Shown here: piece by piece, positions 16,280 through 25,694 of the stretch | Position numbering within the stretch: position 1 is the first letter of the stretch | Layout of the letters: each line of letters begins with the position of its first letter | Assembly (NCBI RefSeq): GCF_000739895.2 | Contig: NZ_BBJS01000029.1 | Span: 1 to 51,959 of the forward strand | Direction: 5' to 3' | DNA from: Sphingomonas paucimobilis NBRC 13935 | GTDB lineage: Bacteria > Pseudomonadota > Alphaproteobacteria > Sphingomonadales > Sphingomonadaceae | DNA length: 51,959 bases | Translations under genes and position numbers: made by a program | Notes under the pieces: generated by a model | Database searches by the model: none | What the model was told of the DNA's origin: nothing | The model's input: the letters and a program-made list of their open reading frames with translations, nothing else

Positions 16280-16702
16280 ATGGGGTTCGATATGGAACGC
16301 TTCGTGGCGATGGGCGGCCTGGGTGGCGGACATGGCCAGCAGCTCGGCATCGCCTATCGCGCGCATGGCGAGGATTGGGCCGAACTAGCGCTGCCCTATG
16401 ACGCGCGGCTGATCGGCGATCCGACCAGCGGCGTGATCGCCTCCGGCCCGATCGTCGCGATGATGGACATGGCGACCAGCGTGGCGGTCTGGCTGAAGCG
16501 GGGCAAGTTCGAGGCGCATGTGACACTGGACCTGCGGGTCGATTACCTGCGCCCCGCCGTGCCCGAACGGACGGTGATCGGGCGCGGCGAATGCTATCGG
16601 CTGACGCGCAGCATCGCCTTTGTCCGGGGTATCGCGCATGACGGCGACCCCAACGATCCGGTCGCGCATGTCGCGGGCACCTTTATCGGAATGACCGCAT
16701 GA
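16280..16702 (+). CDS. PaaI family hot-dog thioesterase (first of a pair)
   Basis: The 140-residue hot-dog fold protein probably hydrolyses acyl-CoA thioesters. The helix region reads ASGPIVAMMDMATSVAVWL, with the family's acidic residue in MMDMA, and VTLDLRVDYLRPA follows. The start is either the ATG at 16280 (MGFDMERF) or 16292 (MERFVAMGG); neither has a strong ribosome binding site. Its stop overlaps the next thioesterase start as ATGA, so the two are translationally coupled and may form a heteromeric enzyme. The acyl chain is unknown. Confidence 0.85.
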   Translation: MGFDMERFVAMGGLGGGHGQQLGIAYRAHGEDWAELALPYDARLIGDPTSGVIASGPIVAMMDMATSVAVWLKRGKFEAHVTLDLRVDYLRPAVPERTVIGRGECYRLTRSIAFVRGIAHDGDPNDPVAHVAGTFIGMTA

Positions 16703-17118
16703 CCACGCCCCCGCGCACCGCGATTGGGCAGGCGATGGTCCTGCCGCCTTATGCCGAATGGCTCGGCTGTTCGATCGATTGGGTCGAGGGCGATCCGCAC
16801 CTCGTCATGCCGTTCGGCGAGCATGTGATGGGCTGGCCGGGGCTGCTGCAAGGCGGCGCGATCGCAGGCCTGTTGGAGGTGGCGGGGATCGCCGCGCTCA
16901 CCCACCGGTTGGCGGGCGACGGGTCCGCCCGGATCAAGCCGGTGACGATCACCACCAATTATCTGCGCACCGGGCGCGACCAGCATCCGACCCGCGCGGT
17001 CGGCATCATCCTGCGTCTCGGCCAGCGCACCGCCAATGTCGAGGCGGTCGCCTGGCAGGAGGATCGCGACCAACCGATCGCGACCGCACGGCTGAACTAC
17101 CGCATCCTGCGCGGCTGA
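16699..17118 (+). CDS. PaaI family hot-dog thioesterase (second of a pair)
   Basis: This 139-residue hot-dog protein has the core GLLQGGAIAGLLEVAGIAAL. Glutamine occupies the usual HGG histidine position. VTITTNYLRTG and TANVEAVAWQED complete the fold. It is coupled to the preceding paralogue by an ATGA overlap. Its last 22 bases overlap, tail to tail, the 3' end of the SGNH hydrolase gene on the other strand. The two paralogues differ strongly in sequence, which suggests distinct roles rather than a recent duplication. Confidence 0.84.
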   Translation: MTTPPRTAIGQAMVLPPYAEWLGCSIDWVEGDPHLVMPFGEHVMGWPGLLQGGAIAGLLEVAGIAALTHRLAGDGSARIKPVTITTNYLRTGRDQHPTRAVGIILRLGQRTANVEAVAWQEDRDQPIATARLNYRILRG

Positions 17119-17849
17119 GGCTTGGCCAGCGCCTGTTTGATCGCGGCATTGGCAACCGGCGCCATGGCGGCATAGCCCGCTTCATTGGGATGCACGCCAT
17201 CGGTGCCGAAGGCCGGGTTCAGCGCGTCACCGACATGCAGCGCCGACCAGTAATCGGCATAGGTCGCCCCGACCCGTTTCGCATAATCCTTCAACCACGC
17301 ATTCATCGCGGCGATACGGGGCGCGGGCTTCAACCCCGGCTTCCATTCGAAATGATCGGCGGGCGGGATCGAGGCCAGGATGACGCGGATGCCATGCGCC
17401 TGCGCCAGCTCGACCATCGACATGATATTGGCCTGCACCTGCGCATCGGTGGTGGGGCCGGTGTTGCCCGCGATATCGTTGGTGCCCGCCATGATCTGCA
17501 CTACCGCCGGGTGCAGATCGATCACGTCCTGACGAAAGCGCAGCAGCATCTGCGAGGTGGTCTGTCCGCTGATCCCGCGTCCGACCCGGCCGGGCACGAA
17601 GAATTGCGGCATCTTGCCGACCCAGCCCTCGGTGATCGAATCGCCCATGAAGACCACGCGCGGCTGTCCGGCCACGGGCGCGCCGAGCTTCGCATTGTCG
17701 TCGCGGTAGCGCGCCAGATAGCCGAAGTCATTGTGCAACCGCTCCTCCCATTCGCGGGTCCAGCGCTGCGCGTCCGTCTCCTTCTGCTGCGCGGATGCGG
17801 GCGCGGCGAAGGTCAGTGCCATCAGCGCGGCCAGGACGAGGCGGCTCAC
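17097..17849 (-). CDS. Exported SGNH/GDSL-family hydrolase
   Basis: The 250-residue protein has a signal peptide (MSRLVLAALMALTFAAPASA) and the four SGNH blocks: FMGDSITEGW (nucleophile serine), GRGISGQTTSQM (glycine), GTNDIAGN (asparagine) and DGVHPNEAGY (Asp/His). It probably removes acyl groups from a carbohydrate or lipid outside the cytoplasm. The start is GTG at 17849, whose GTGA overlaps the stop of the GH2 gene, so both are translated together. The 3' end overlaps the convergent thioesterase gene by 22 bases. The substrate is not determined. Confidence 0.88.
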   Translation of the reverse strand: MSRLVLAALMALTFAAPASAQQKETDAQRWTREWEERLHNDFGYLARYRDDNAKLGAPVAGQPRVVFMGDSITEGWVGKMPQFFVPGRVGRGISGQTTSQMLLRFRQDVIDLHPAVVQIMAGTNDIAGNTGPTTDAQVQANIMSMVELAQAHGIRVILASIPPADHFEWKPGLKPAPRIAAMNAWLKDYAKRVGATYADYWSALHVGDALNPAFGTDGVHPNEAGYAAMAPVANAAIKQALAKPQPRRMR

Positions 17850-20800
17850 GGACGCAGCTCCGCGCTGGTGGCGGTGACGTTCCAGCCGCGAAGCGCGACG
17901 CTGGGCTTGTCCGCCTTGGCGGAGGGGTAACGGATTTCGATCACGCGCGTCTCTCCGGGCAACAGGGTGACGTAATTGTCGCTGAAATAGGCGGGCAGAA
18001 CCTGGGTCCCGTCCGCATTCATGACGGTCAGCTTGGTCTCGATCGCCGGCACCGATCCGCTATTGGTCAGGGTGACATTGGCCAGCGTCTCCTCGCCTTG
18101 GCCCTGCAGGCTGGTGGTCGCGCTGACGGTGGCCGCGCCCATGCCGGTCAGCGCGCGGTAGCCCGCCTCGTCCTGCGCCTGCCAATAGCTGTTGGTGGAC
18201 AGGATCTGGCCGCCTGCATCGGTCGCCTCCAGCCGGACGAGCACGGGCCCACGCTTCATCGCCGAGGCGAGATCGAGGGTCAGCGCCGGCGTCACCCCCT
18301 CGGCATTGGCAGCGATCTTCGCCTCCTGCTCGCCCTCGGACCGGCCGTCCAGCCCGACGATCTTTGCGCGCACCTGCACGCCCTTCAGCGCGTCACGGGT
18401 GTTGTTGACCAACACCACCCGGTAATCGGGCAGGTTCATCTGGACATGGATCGGCTCGGCGGCCTTCTTCACCCCGTAAAAGGCGGCATGGGTGTCATAG
18501 TCGGACGAGAAGATCTGCCACGCCGAAGACGGCCAGGCGGGCTGCGTCATCCACAGCATCCGCCCCGAATTCTCGGTCCACAGCCCCGCATTCATCCCCT
18601 CAAAAATGGCACGATAGGATTCATATTCCATCATCTGCGCCTTGCGCTCGAAATCCTCGAGGCCGGTGGCGGGGCCAAAGCGGCGTTCGAGCACGTCGGT
18701 GAAACTCTTGACCGCGCCGTTCCCGGTCTGGTGCCAGTCATGATAGGCCCAGACATCGCCGATCGGCCAGCGATCCGCCTCGGCCGGGATGGCGCGCTTC
18801 CAGGCCTCCAGCGTCGGCAGCGAGGGCGTGCCGACCTCGACCGAGAAGCCCTTGGCATGATCGGTGAAATATTCGACCGGCGGCCGCCAGTTATACGGCC
18901 CCGAGCCTTGCAGGTTCACCGCGTTGGACGAGGGCATGTAAAGCCGCGTCCCGTCCTCGGCGCGCAGCAGCGTGTCGAGCCCGTTATTGAGGATCGGCTG
19001 GGGCACACCCTCGTTCCGCCCGAACCAGGCGACGATCGAGGGGTGGTTGCGGAAGCGGCGCACCACATCGGTCGCGTTGGCGAGGAACAGCTGCGGGTCC
19101 TCGGCCTCCATATTATAATCCTGGGTCGACTCCCAGAAGTCGGACAGGACCATCAGGCCATATTCGTCGGCCAGATCGAAGAAGCTCTCCTCGGTATTCT
19201 GGCCCACCCAGTTGCGGATGATATTGAGATGCGCGTCGCGGTGGAGGCGGAAGAACGGCTCCAGATGCGCACGGTCGACGCGCTTCATGAAGTCGTCCAT
19301 GCCGATATTGCCGCCCCGCGCGGCGATCCGCACGCCGTTGACGCGCAGCACGAGGTACGGGGCGAGGCGCGGATCGTCCTGCACCTTCGTCACGGCCGCC
19401 GACTGGTCCGCGCCGGGTGTGAAGCTCATCGCCCAGCCGTTCGCCGTCTTGCGGATGCCCTTGTGGCTGGTATCAATGATCCGCTGCGCCCCCCGGACGC
19501 GGTTGAGGTCGAGCGTCACCCGCTCCAGATCGCCATCGCCGTCGAACAGCGACAGGTCATAGGTCACCTGCCGCATGCCGAAACGGACATCCTTCGAATC
19601 GGACAGCGCGCCATCGACCGCCGCCGTCAGGGCCAGCTTGTGCAGCGCCGGCTCGCCATAGCCATTGGGCCACCAGAGGCGCGGATTCTTGACCGAGAGC
19701 TGCGCGAATTCGGACGGCGACAGGACGGCCTTCACCGTCTGGCCCGGGGCGACCGTCACCGGCTTTTCGACGACGACATCGTCGAACACCGCGCGCACGG
19801 TCGTCGTCACCGGTGCCTGGCCGTTATTGGTGACCGGCACCGTGATCTCGACATCGGCGACCGAATTGTCGGGCTTGGGCAGCGTCGTGACCACTTGCGG
19901 ATCACCGATCACCGCCGGGCCGGTCGCGGCCAGCGTCACGCCCTGCCACAGCCCGGTGTTGCGATCGCGGACGGAGGGAATCCAGTCCCACCCTTCCGTC
20001 GCGACGAAGGTCGGGCCATCCAGCATCTGGACGCCGCCATTCTCGCCGACCCCCGCCGTCATCGATTCCTCATGTGCGAGGCCGGGATGTGGCGGCGGCG
20101 AGACGCGGACCGCGATGGCATTGCGCCCCGCCGTCAGCGTCACGGGGAAGCGGCCCCGGATGAAGGCGCCCTTCATCGTCCCCGCCATCCGGCCATTGAC
20201 CCACACCTCGGCGGAATAGTTGACGCCGTTAAAGGTCAGCCACATCTGCCGCCCGGCGGCCTCGGGCGGCGTGTCGAACTCGGTGCGGTACCAGTAATCC
20301 TGCCGGGCCAGCGTCTCGGGGATGGACAGGCTGTTCAGCCCCACCGCCGGATCGGGATAGACGCCGCGATCGACCAGCGTGGTCAGCACCGTGCCCGGCA
20401 CGGTGGCCGCATACCATTTGCCGGCATCATAATTGCCCTGCGACAGATCGGCGCCGCCGGGGCCGATCTTGGCCGCCTCGATCAGCCGCCAGCCATTCAC
20501 CGCCCATTGGCCGGTCGCGGTGGACACCAGTGGGGGGTCCTTGGATTCGGGCTTGGCCGTGCCGCTGGTCGGGATCGGCGCCTTGGACTGGGGGAGCGTC
20601 CAGGCGTCTTGCGGGGCGGTCTGCCCCTGCATCTGGCGGGTCTGATAGGGCCAGCTCGGGCTGCCGGTCTGGAGCGCCAGGCGAGCCGGATCGGGCGCCC
20701 GCCTGGCGGCGACGCGGATGGCCAGCGGATCGACGACCTCGCGCACCATGCGGAAGTCGACCACCTTGCCGGCGAAGACGGGCAGATAGCCGCGCGGCGC

Positions 20801-21295
20801 CAGCGTTGCGACGCCGGGCACGGGCGCCAGGGTCAGGCCGCGCTGCACCACCTGTCGCCCGTTCACGAACAGCCGCACGACCTTACCGTCATAGCTGGCG
20901 GCAATATGCGTCCATTTGTTGCGATCGGCGTCGCTGCCGCCCTGGACCACACCGGCCTCGGTCACCAGCGCGGGCTTCCCGTCGACCAGCGCCAGGAAAC
21001 GGCGCGGGCCGCCGGCCGGATCGCCGAATCCCCCGATCAGCATCGTGCCCTTGGACACGACATCGCGCGGCTGGACCCAGGCGGACAATGTCCAGTTGGG
21101 CGCCACCACCGGGCTCGCGACGATCGCGCGGCGATAGGCATCGCCGCCCTGCGGCAGATCGGCGTTGATCGGGCCCAGCGGCGGGGTGGCCGGGTTGGCG
21201 GCGGGCGGGGTCGTCTGCGCGGTGGCGGCCAGGCCCCACATCAGCGCCGTCACCGATGCCAGAGCCCCCATCGCCCCAGTCTTCGCCACGCCCAT
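17846..21295 (-). CDS. Exported GH2 glycoside hydrolase with LamG-like domain
   Basis: A 1149-residue secreted enzyme. After a signal peptide comes a concanavalin/LamG-like domain (NWTLSAWVQPRD, HIAASYDGKVVRLFVNGRQV, about 50-240). Next are a GH2 sugar-binding domain (QMWLTFNGVNYSAEVWVNGR), an Ig-like domain, a TIM barrel and C-terminal beta domains. The likely acid/base is E762 in FGRNEG and the likely nucleophile E820 in FSVEVGTPSLP. The layout resembles exo-beta-glucosaminidases and beta-mannosidases more than LacZ. I chose the ATG at 21295 (GGGAGCGGGC upstream) because it gives the signal peptide. Its stop overlaps the SGNH start; bioA ends 71 bases upstream. Confidence 0.88.
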   Translation of the reverse strand: MGVAKTGAMGALASVTALMWGLAATAQTTPPAANPATPPLGPINADLPQGGDAYRRAIVASPVVAPNWTLSAWVQPRDVVSKGTMLIGGFGDPAGGPRRFLALVDGKPALVTEAGVVQGGSDADRNKWTHIAASYDGKVVRLFVNGRQVVQRGLTLAPVPGVATLAPRGYLPVFAGKVVDFRMVREVVDPLAIRVAARRAPDPARLALQTGSPSWPYQTRQMQGQTAPQDAWTLPQSKAPIPTSGTAKPESKDPPLVSTATGQWAVNGWRLIEAAKIGPGGADLSQGNYDAGKWYAATVPGTVLTTLVDRGVYPDPAVGLNSLSIPETLARQDYWYRTEFDTPPEAAGRQMWLTFNGVNYSAEVWVNGRMAGTMKGAFIRGRFPVTLTAGRNAIAVRVSPPPHPGLAHEESMTAGVGENGGVQMLDGPTFVATEGWDWIPSVRDRNTGLWQGVTLAATGPAVIGDPQVVTTLPKPDNSVADVEITVPVTNNGQAPVTTTVRAVFDDVVVEKPVTVAPGQTVKAVLSPSEFAQLSVKNPRLWWPNGYGEPALHKLALTAAVDGALSDSKDVRFGMRQVTYDLSLFDGDGDLERVTLDLNRVRGAQRIIDTSHKGIRKTANGWAMSFTPGADQSAAVTKVQDDPRLAPYLVLRVNGVRIAARGGNIGMDDFMKRVDRAHLEPFFRLHRDAHLNIIRNWVGQNTEESFFDLADEYGLMVLSDFWESTQDYNMEAEDPQLFLANATDVVRRFRNHPSIVAWFGRNEGVPQPILNNGLDTLLRAEDGTRLYMPSSNAVNLQGSGPYNWRPPVEYFTDHAKGFSVEVGTPSLPTLEAWKRAIPAEADRWPIGDVWAYHDWHQTGNGAVKSFTDVLERRFGPATGLEDFERKAQMMEYESYRAIFEGMNAGLWTENSGRMLWMTQPAWPSSAWQIFSSDYDTHAAFYGVKKAAEPIHVQMNLPDYRVVLVNNTRDALKGVQVRAKIVGLDGRSEGEQEAKIAANAEGVTPALTLDLASAMKRGPVLVRLEATDAGGQILSTNSYWQAQDEAGYRALTGMGAATVSATTSLQGQGEETLANVTLTNSGSVPAIETKLTVMNADGTQVLPAYFSDNYVTLLPGETRVIEIRYPSAKADKPSVALRGWNVTATSAELRP

Positions 21296-21366
21296 GCCCG
21301 CTCCCTTTTCGATCGTCGCCGGATAAAGCAAATGAAATGCCGTAAAGTCAAAGGCCCCGGCCCGTC

Positions 21367-22614
21367 TCAACTCCCGAAGCGGGCAATCGCCTCATCGATG
21401 CCGCCCCAAATGCGCGCCAGTTGCTCGGGCGTAATGGAATAGGGCGGCATGACATAGATGCTATTGCCCATCGGCCGGACGAGCAGATCGCGCTCCCGGA
21501 AATGGGCCAGCAACCGGGGTCCCAGATCGGAGAGATAATCCTGCCCCGCCCCCAGTTCGAACGCCGCGATGGTGCCGAGCGCGCGCGGGTTTCGCACCGC
21601 ATCCCGCCCCGCGATCGTCGCCAGATGCGCCCGCTGCCGCTCGGCGAGCGCGTCGATCCGCGCCTGCACCGGCTCCTCGCGCCAGATCGCCAGATTGGCG
21701 GCCGCCGCCGCGCAGGCGATCGGGTTGGCGGTGTAGCTGGACGAGTGGAAGAACTGCTTCGACCGATCGGTTTCCGACCAGTGCGCCTGGAAGATCGCCT
21801 CGGTCGCCAGTGTCACCGCCAGCGGTACCGCACCGCCGGTCAGCCCCTTGGACAGGCAGAGGATATCGGGGACCACGCCCGCCTGGTCACAGGCGAAGAT
21901 CGTGCCGGTGCGCCCCCATCCGGTCATCACCTCATCAGCGATGAACAGCACGCCATGCGCCGCGCATATCTCACGCATCGCGGCCAGCGTTTCGGCGGCG
22001 TAGAAGAGCATGCCCCCCGCCCCCAGCACCAGCGGCTCGACGATGAACGCCGCCGCGCCCGCCCGGCACTCCGCCTCCAGCGTGTCGAGCGTCGCCTGTA
22101 TGTCGGTCGGATAGGGGATGGTGCCGACATCGAACAGCAACGGCGCATAAGCCTGGTTGTATACCCCCCGCGCGCCGACCGACATCGCGCCGATCGTGTC
22201 GCCATGATAGCTGTGTTCGAGGACGAGGATGCGGTGGCGCGGCTCGCCCCGGTGGAGCCAGTAGCCCAGCGCCATCTTCAGCGCGACCTCGACCGCCGTC
22301 GAACCAGAATCGGAAAAGAACACCCGCGTCAGCTTGGGCGGCGTGATCCGTACCAGCTCGGCGGCAACCTCCTCGGCCGGCTCATGGGTCCAGCCGGCGA
22401 AGATGATCTGGTCGAGCTTGCCTGCCTGCTCGGCGATGGCGGCGCTGATGCGGGGATGGTTGTGCCCGTGCGTGGTCACCCACCAGCTAGAGATGGCATC
22501 GATCACCTCGCGGCCATCGACGGTGGTCAGCACCGCGCCAGAGGCGGAAGCCACCTTAGGAATCGGCTCGCCCAGACCATGCTGGGTGAAGGGATGCCAG
22601 ACCGGCGAGGTCAT
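21367..22614 (-). CDS. bioA: Adenosylmethionine-8-amino-7-oxononanoate aminotransferase
   Basis: BioA converts 8-amino-7-oxononanoate to 7,8-diaminononanoate using S-adenosylmethionine as amino donor. The 415-residue PLP enzyme shows WHPFTQH near the N-terminus, [22 protein letters not shown] (Asp that holds PLP) and LSKGLTGG (Schiff-base lysine). It overlaps bioD by ATGA (22611-22614). It is the last biotin gene in a bioF-bioD-bioA order. The GH2 gene follows on the same strand after 71 bases. Confidence 0.96.
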   Translation of the reverse strand: MTSPVWHPFTQHGLGEPIPKVASASGAVLTTVDGREVIDAISSWWVTTHGHNHPRISAAIAEQAGKLDQIIFAGWTHEPAEEVAAELVRITPPKLTRVFFSDSGSTAVEVALKMALGYWLHRGEPRHRILVLEHSYHGDTIGAMSVGARGVYNQAYAPLLFDVGTIPYPTDIQATLDTLEAECRAGAAAFIVEPLVLGAGGMLFYAAETLAAMREICAAHGVLFIADEVMTGWGRTGTIFACDQAGVVPDILCLSKGLTGGAVPLAVTLATEAIFQAHWSETDRSKQFFHSSSYTANPIACAAAAANLAIWREEPVQARIDALAERQRAHLATIAGRDAVRNPRALGTIAAFELGAGQDYLSDLGPRLLAHFRERDLLVRPMGNSIYVMPPYSITPEQLARIWGGIDEAIARFGS

Positions 22615-23231
22615 CGGAAATCCTCGCTCCGGAAATGCGCCGCGAACGCCTCGGTCAGTGTCTCGCGATTTAGCGTGGCCAGACGCGGCAGGCGGCCGAG
22701 TCGCTTCACCCCGCCGATCGCGGCGATGGTGGCCTCGCTATCCTCGACTGCGTCACCGACGAACGCGACCCCCAGCACGTCCACGCCGCGCGCGCGCAAC
22801 GCCTCGATCGACAACAGGCTGTGGTTGATCGTCCCCAGCCCGGTCCGCGCGACCAGCACCACCGGCCGGCCCCAGCGGGCGAAGAGATCGGCGAACAGCA
22901 ACTGCCGCGTCACCGGCACCAGCACGCCGCCCGCCCCCTCGGCGACCAGCGGCCCGTCCACCTGCGGCAGCACCAGCCGATCGATCTCGATCGTCACCCC
23001 GTCGATCTCGGCGGCCAGATGCGGCGAGCAGGGCGTCTTCAACCGATAGGCGGAGGGCAGGACCGGACGTCCGCTCAGGGCCGACACCGTCTCGGCATCG
23101 CCATGCCCTTCCTCGTCGGTTCCCGCCTGGACCGGCTTCCAATAGCTCGCCCCCAACGCGCCGGTCAGCGCGGCGGAGAAGACGGTCTTGCCGATCTCGG
23201 TATCAGTGCCGGTGACGATGATGGCGCTCAT
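22611..23231 (-). CDS. bioD: Dethiobiotin synthetase
   Basis: BioD closes the ureido ring of dethiobiotin from 7,8-diaminononanoate, CO2 and ATP. The 206-residue protein has the P-loop [10 protein letters not shown] (about 7-16), the [10 protein letters not shown] segment and VEGAGG-like [12 protein letters not shown]. It overlaps bioF (23228-23231) and bioA (22611-22614), each by four bases. Confidence 0.96.
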   Translation of the reverse strand: MSAIIVTGTDTEIGKTVFSAALTGALGASYWKPVQAGTDEEGHGDAETVSALSGRPVLPSAYRLKTPCSPHLAAEIDGVTIEIDRLVLPQVDGPLVAEGAGGVLVPVTRQLLFADLFARWGRPVVLVARTGLGTINHSLLSIEALRARGVDVLGVAFVGDAVEDSEATIAAIGGVKRLGRLPRLATLNRETLTEAFAAHFRSEDFR

Positions 23232-24337
23232 GCCAGAACCTCTTGCAATGCTTGGTCGAGGGCGAGGATGTCCGCCGCCTCGACATTCAAAGTGATCGAC
23301 AGCCGCAGCCGCGCCGAGCCCACGGGCACGGTCGGCGGGCGGATGCCGCGTATGTCATAGCCAAGCGCCTGCAGCGCCTCAGCGGCGCGCATGGTGCGGC
23401 CATTGTCGTGCAGGATCAGCGGCAGGATCGGCGTGCCCTGCGCCAGCGCACCGCGGCGGCCCAGCCGCGCGCCCGCCAGCGCGATCCGGTCGTGCAGCGC
23501 GGTGCGCCGCTCGGGCTCGTCGGCCAGGATGCGAAGCGCCTCGCGCACCCCGCGTGCCATCAGCGGCGAGGGCGCGGTCGAGAAGATGAAGCCCCTCCCG
23601 CGATTGACCAGATAGTCGCGCACGATCGTCGGCCCGGCGACCAGCGCACCCTCGCAGCCCATCGCCTTGCCACAGGTGTGGAGCGTCACCACCCGCTCGC
23701 CTGCGATGCTCAGCCCCTGTCCCCGCTCGCCGAAGACGCCGGTGGCATGCGCCTCGTCCACCACCAGCATCGCATCGTGCCGATCGGCGGCCGCCTGGAG
23801 ATCGGCGAGCGGCGCGGTGTCGCCGTCCATGCTGTAAAGGCTTTCGACCGCGATCCACACGGTGCCCTTGCCGCCCTGGTCGCGCCATGCCCGGATCGCA
23901 TCCTCGAAGGCCGATGCATCGTTATGCGCCGCCGCCACGGCCTCGGCACGCGACAGGCGCATCCCCTCATGCATGCTGGCATGGACGAGCGAGTCGTGGA
24001 CGATCAGGTCGCCGCGCTGTGGCAGCGTCGCCAGGATCGCGACATTGGCACCGTAGCCCGAGGAGAAATACAGGCTCGCCTCCGCCCCGAAGAACGCGGC
24101 GGCGTCCGCCTCCAGCGCCTCATGTTCGGGGTGATTGCCGCGCAGCAATCGCGATCCGCCCGACCCAACGGGGACGCCCTCCTCGACCGCGGCGGCGATG
24201 GCGGCGGCGAGGCGGGGGCTGTTCGCCAAGCCCAGATAATCGTTGGACGCGAAATCCTTGCCACGCTGCGGGGCCAGCACCCGCAATCGGTCCCGCGCGG
24301 CCAGTCGGGCCAGATCGGCGCGATGAAAGTCCAGCAT
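23228..24337 (-). CDS. bioF: 8-amino-7-oxononanoate synthase
   Basis: BioF joins pimeloyl-ACP (or CoA) and alanine to make 8-amino-7-oxononanoate. The 369-residue PLP enzyme shows [38 protein letters not shown] and the Schiff-base lysine in [13 protein letters not shown]. The ATG at 24337 has AGGGAAG upstream. bioB, bioC and bioH are not in the window. I see no BioR-type palindrome (TTATCTATAA-like) in the 86 bases upstream. Confidence 0.95.
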   Translation of the reverse strand: MLDFHRADLARLAARDRLRVLAPQRGKDFASNDYLGLANSPRLAAAIAAAVEEGVPVGSGGSRLLRGNHPEHEALEADAAAFFGAEASLYFSSGYGANVAILATLPQRGDLIVHDSLVHASMHEGMRLSRAEAVAAAHNDASAFEDAIRAWRDQGGKGTVWIAVESLYSMDGDTAPLADLQAAADRHDAMLVVDEAHATGVFGERGQGLSIAGERVVTLHTCGKAMGCEGALVAGPTIVRDYLVNRGRGFIFSTAPSPLMARGVREALRILADEPERRTALHDRIALAGARLGRRGALAQGTPILPLILHDNGRTMRAAEALQALGYDIRGIRPPTVPVGSARLRLSITLNVEAADILALDQALQEVLA

Positions 24338-24397
24338 GGGGGCTTCCCTACCCAGCTAGGCAGGAGAGCGGAACCCGGAAAGGTTAGGGATTCCCGT

Positions 24398-24413
24398 GGC
24401 CTTCGACTTCGCT
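24398..24413. repeat. Partial copy of repeat family A
   Basis: GGCCTTCGACTTCGCT matches the first half of the family A unit and shares the preceding ATTCCCGT flank with the copy at 48667-48701. It is cut short and abuts the methyltransferase 3' end. Confidence 0.6.
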
Positions 24414-24423
24414 CCACCCGCCG

Positions 24424-25152
24424 TCAGGCAGGCTCCGCCAAGGTCACGATCGAAACCCCCGGGGTCATCGGCACACGGCCGACCAGATGCCGCTCCAACC
24501 GGAAGATCGCCTCGAACGTTTTGTTGAGCGGCGCGGGCGGTGGCGAGTCGTCGCTGTCGTCGCGCCCCGTGATCCGTCCGGCGATCCGCGCGGCCGCGGC
24601 GAGCGGGAAGAGCAGCGAGTTGAAATAGCCGAGCTTGCGGGGTTTCAGGCCCGCCTTCTCGATCGCGGACCCCAAGGTCGTCTTCGAATACCGACGATGG
24701 TGATGGTTCACCACGTCATGCGCCGACCACATCCATTGATGCGCCGGGACCGCGATCAGGATCTTGCCACCCGGCTTGAGGCACGCCTTCATCGCGGCGA
24801 GCGCGGCGACATCATCCTCGATATGCTCGACGACATCGAGCACCGCGATCAGGTCATAGGCGTCGCGCTCGATCCCCGGCAGCTCGGGCAGCGGCGCATC
24901 GCCGACCGGACGGCCGAGTCGCTCCGACGCGATGGCGCGCGCGGCGGGATCGATCTCGATCGCGTCGACCGTGCCGAACGCGGCCAGCATCGGCAGATTA
25001 TGCCCGGTGCCGCAACCGATCTCCAGGATGCGGGCGGCCTTGGGCAGCTTGCCATAGCGGGTCAGATAATCGGCCAGAATGTCGCGACGGGCGCGGTACC
25101 ACCAATGGGTGGAATCATGCGCCGCCATGCGGTCGTAAACGATACGGTCCAT
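24424..25152 (-). CDS. Class I SAM-dependent methyltransferase
   Basis: The 242-residue protein has the SAM-binding motif LEIGCGTGHNLPML, an acidic strand end (DAIEIDPAA) and AVLDVVEHIEDD. The N-terminal THWWYRARRDIL and later HHHRRYSK fit a subgroup often found with glycosyltransferase or GtrA genes. It is not BioC, despite lying upstream of bioF: it lacks recognisable BioC-type sequence, pairs with gtrA (gap of 4 bases), and is separated from bioF by a repeat remnant. A C-terminal hydrophobic part may contact the membrane. The substrate is unknown, possibly a lipid-linked sugar. Confidence 0.82.
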   Translation of the reverse strand: MDRIVYDRMAAHDSTHWWYRARRDILADYLTRYGKLPKAARILEIGCGTGHNLPMLAAFGTVDAIEIDPAARAIASERLGRPVGDAPLPELPGIERDAYDLIAVLDVVEHIEDDVAALAAMKACLKPGGKILIAVPAHQWMWSAHDVVNHHHRRYSKTTLGSAIEKAGLKPRKLGYFNSLLFPLAAAARIAGRITGRDDSDDSPPPAPLNKTFEAIFRLERHLVGRVPMTPGVSIVTLAEPA

Positions 25153-25156
25153 GAAC

Positions 25157-25540
25157 TTATCCGAAGACCCATTGGCGGTTGAGCGCGAAGGTCGCGATCG
25201 GCGTGATCGTGACCACCGGGATCAGCGCGACCCAGGGTTGTTGATGCAAGAGGCCCGTCACGATCCAGGTGAAGAGCGCGTTGAGGGCAAGGCCAAAGCC
25301 TTGGACGACGAGGAATTTCAGATGCTGCTTGCCGCTCGAATCGCGGCTTCCGTGGCCGCGAAAGCTCCATGCGCTGTGCAAGAAAAAGCCGAAGATCACC
25401 GCGACCAGGAAGGATGGCGGCACCGCCAGCACGGCTTGCGACTCGGGCAGCACCCAGGCGGTCAGCGGCAGATAGACCGCCGAATAGACGACCGTCGACA
25501 ATCCGCCCGCAATCCCGAACCGGATCAACTGGCCGAGCAT
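25157..25540 (-). CDS. GtrA family membrane protein
   Basis: A 127-residue protein with four membrane helices of the GtrA family (LIRFGIAGGLSTVVYSAVYL, NRQWVFG at the end). Family members help move or use polyprenyl-linked sugars at the membrane. The ATG at 25540 has GGAG seven bases upstream and gives the usual family length; TTG at 25603 or GTG at 25585 would extend the N-terminus by 21 or 15 residues. It is the first gene of a pair with the methyltransferase and is divergent from the STT3-like protein. Confidence 0.82.
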   Translation of the reverse strand: MLGQLIRFGIAGGLSTVVYSAVYLPLTAWVLPESQAVLAVPPSFLVAVIFGFFLHSAWSFRGHGSRDSSGKQHLKFLVVQGFGLALNALFTWIVTGLLHQQPWVALIPVVTITPIATFALNRQWVFG

Positions 25541-25694
25541 GCCGCTGCTCCGCCACCGATCGATCTGATGCTGAAGAGTCGCCACCGTGCCGCTCTGCCC
25601 CAACCTTGCCCTTTGCGCCGCCCGCGATAGAGCGGCGCGATACTGGTCCTATCGTCCGGGCCTTAGGCCGCGGGCGGGTGTGAGGGAAGCGTCT

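Noticed and set aside
17795..21442. Plus-strand open frame of 1215 codons
   Set aside because: It is antisense to the GH2 and SGNH genes. Its composition is Arg/His/Gly-rich as expected for a GC-rich shadow frame, with no family match.
24424..25152. Methyltransferase as BioC
   Set aside because: Only position suggests it. The sequence lacks BioC-like features and the gene pairs with gtrA.
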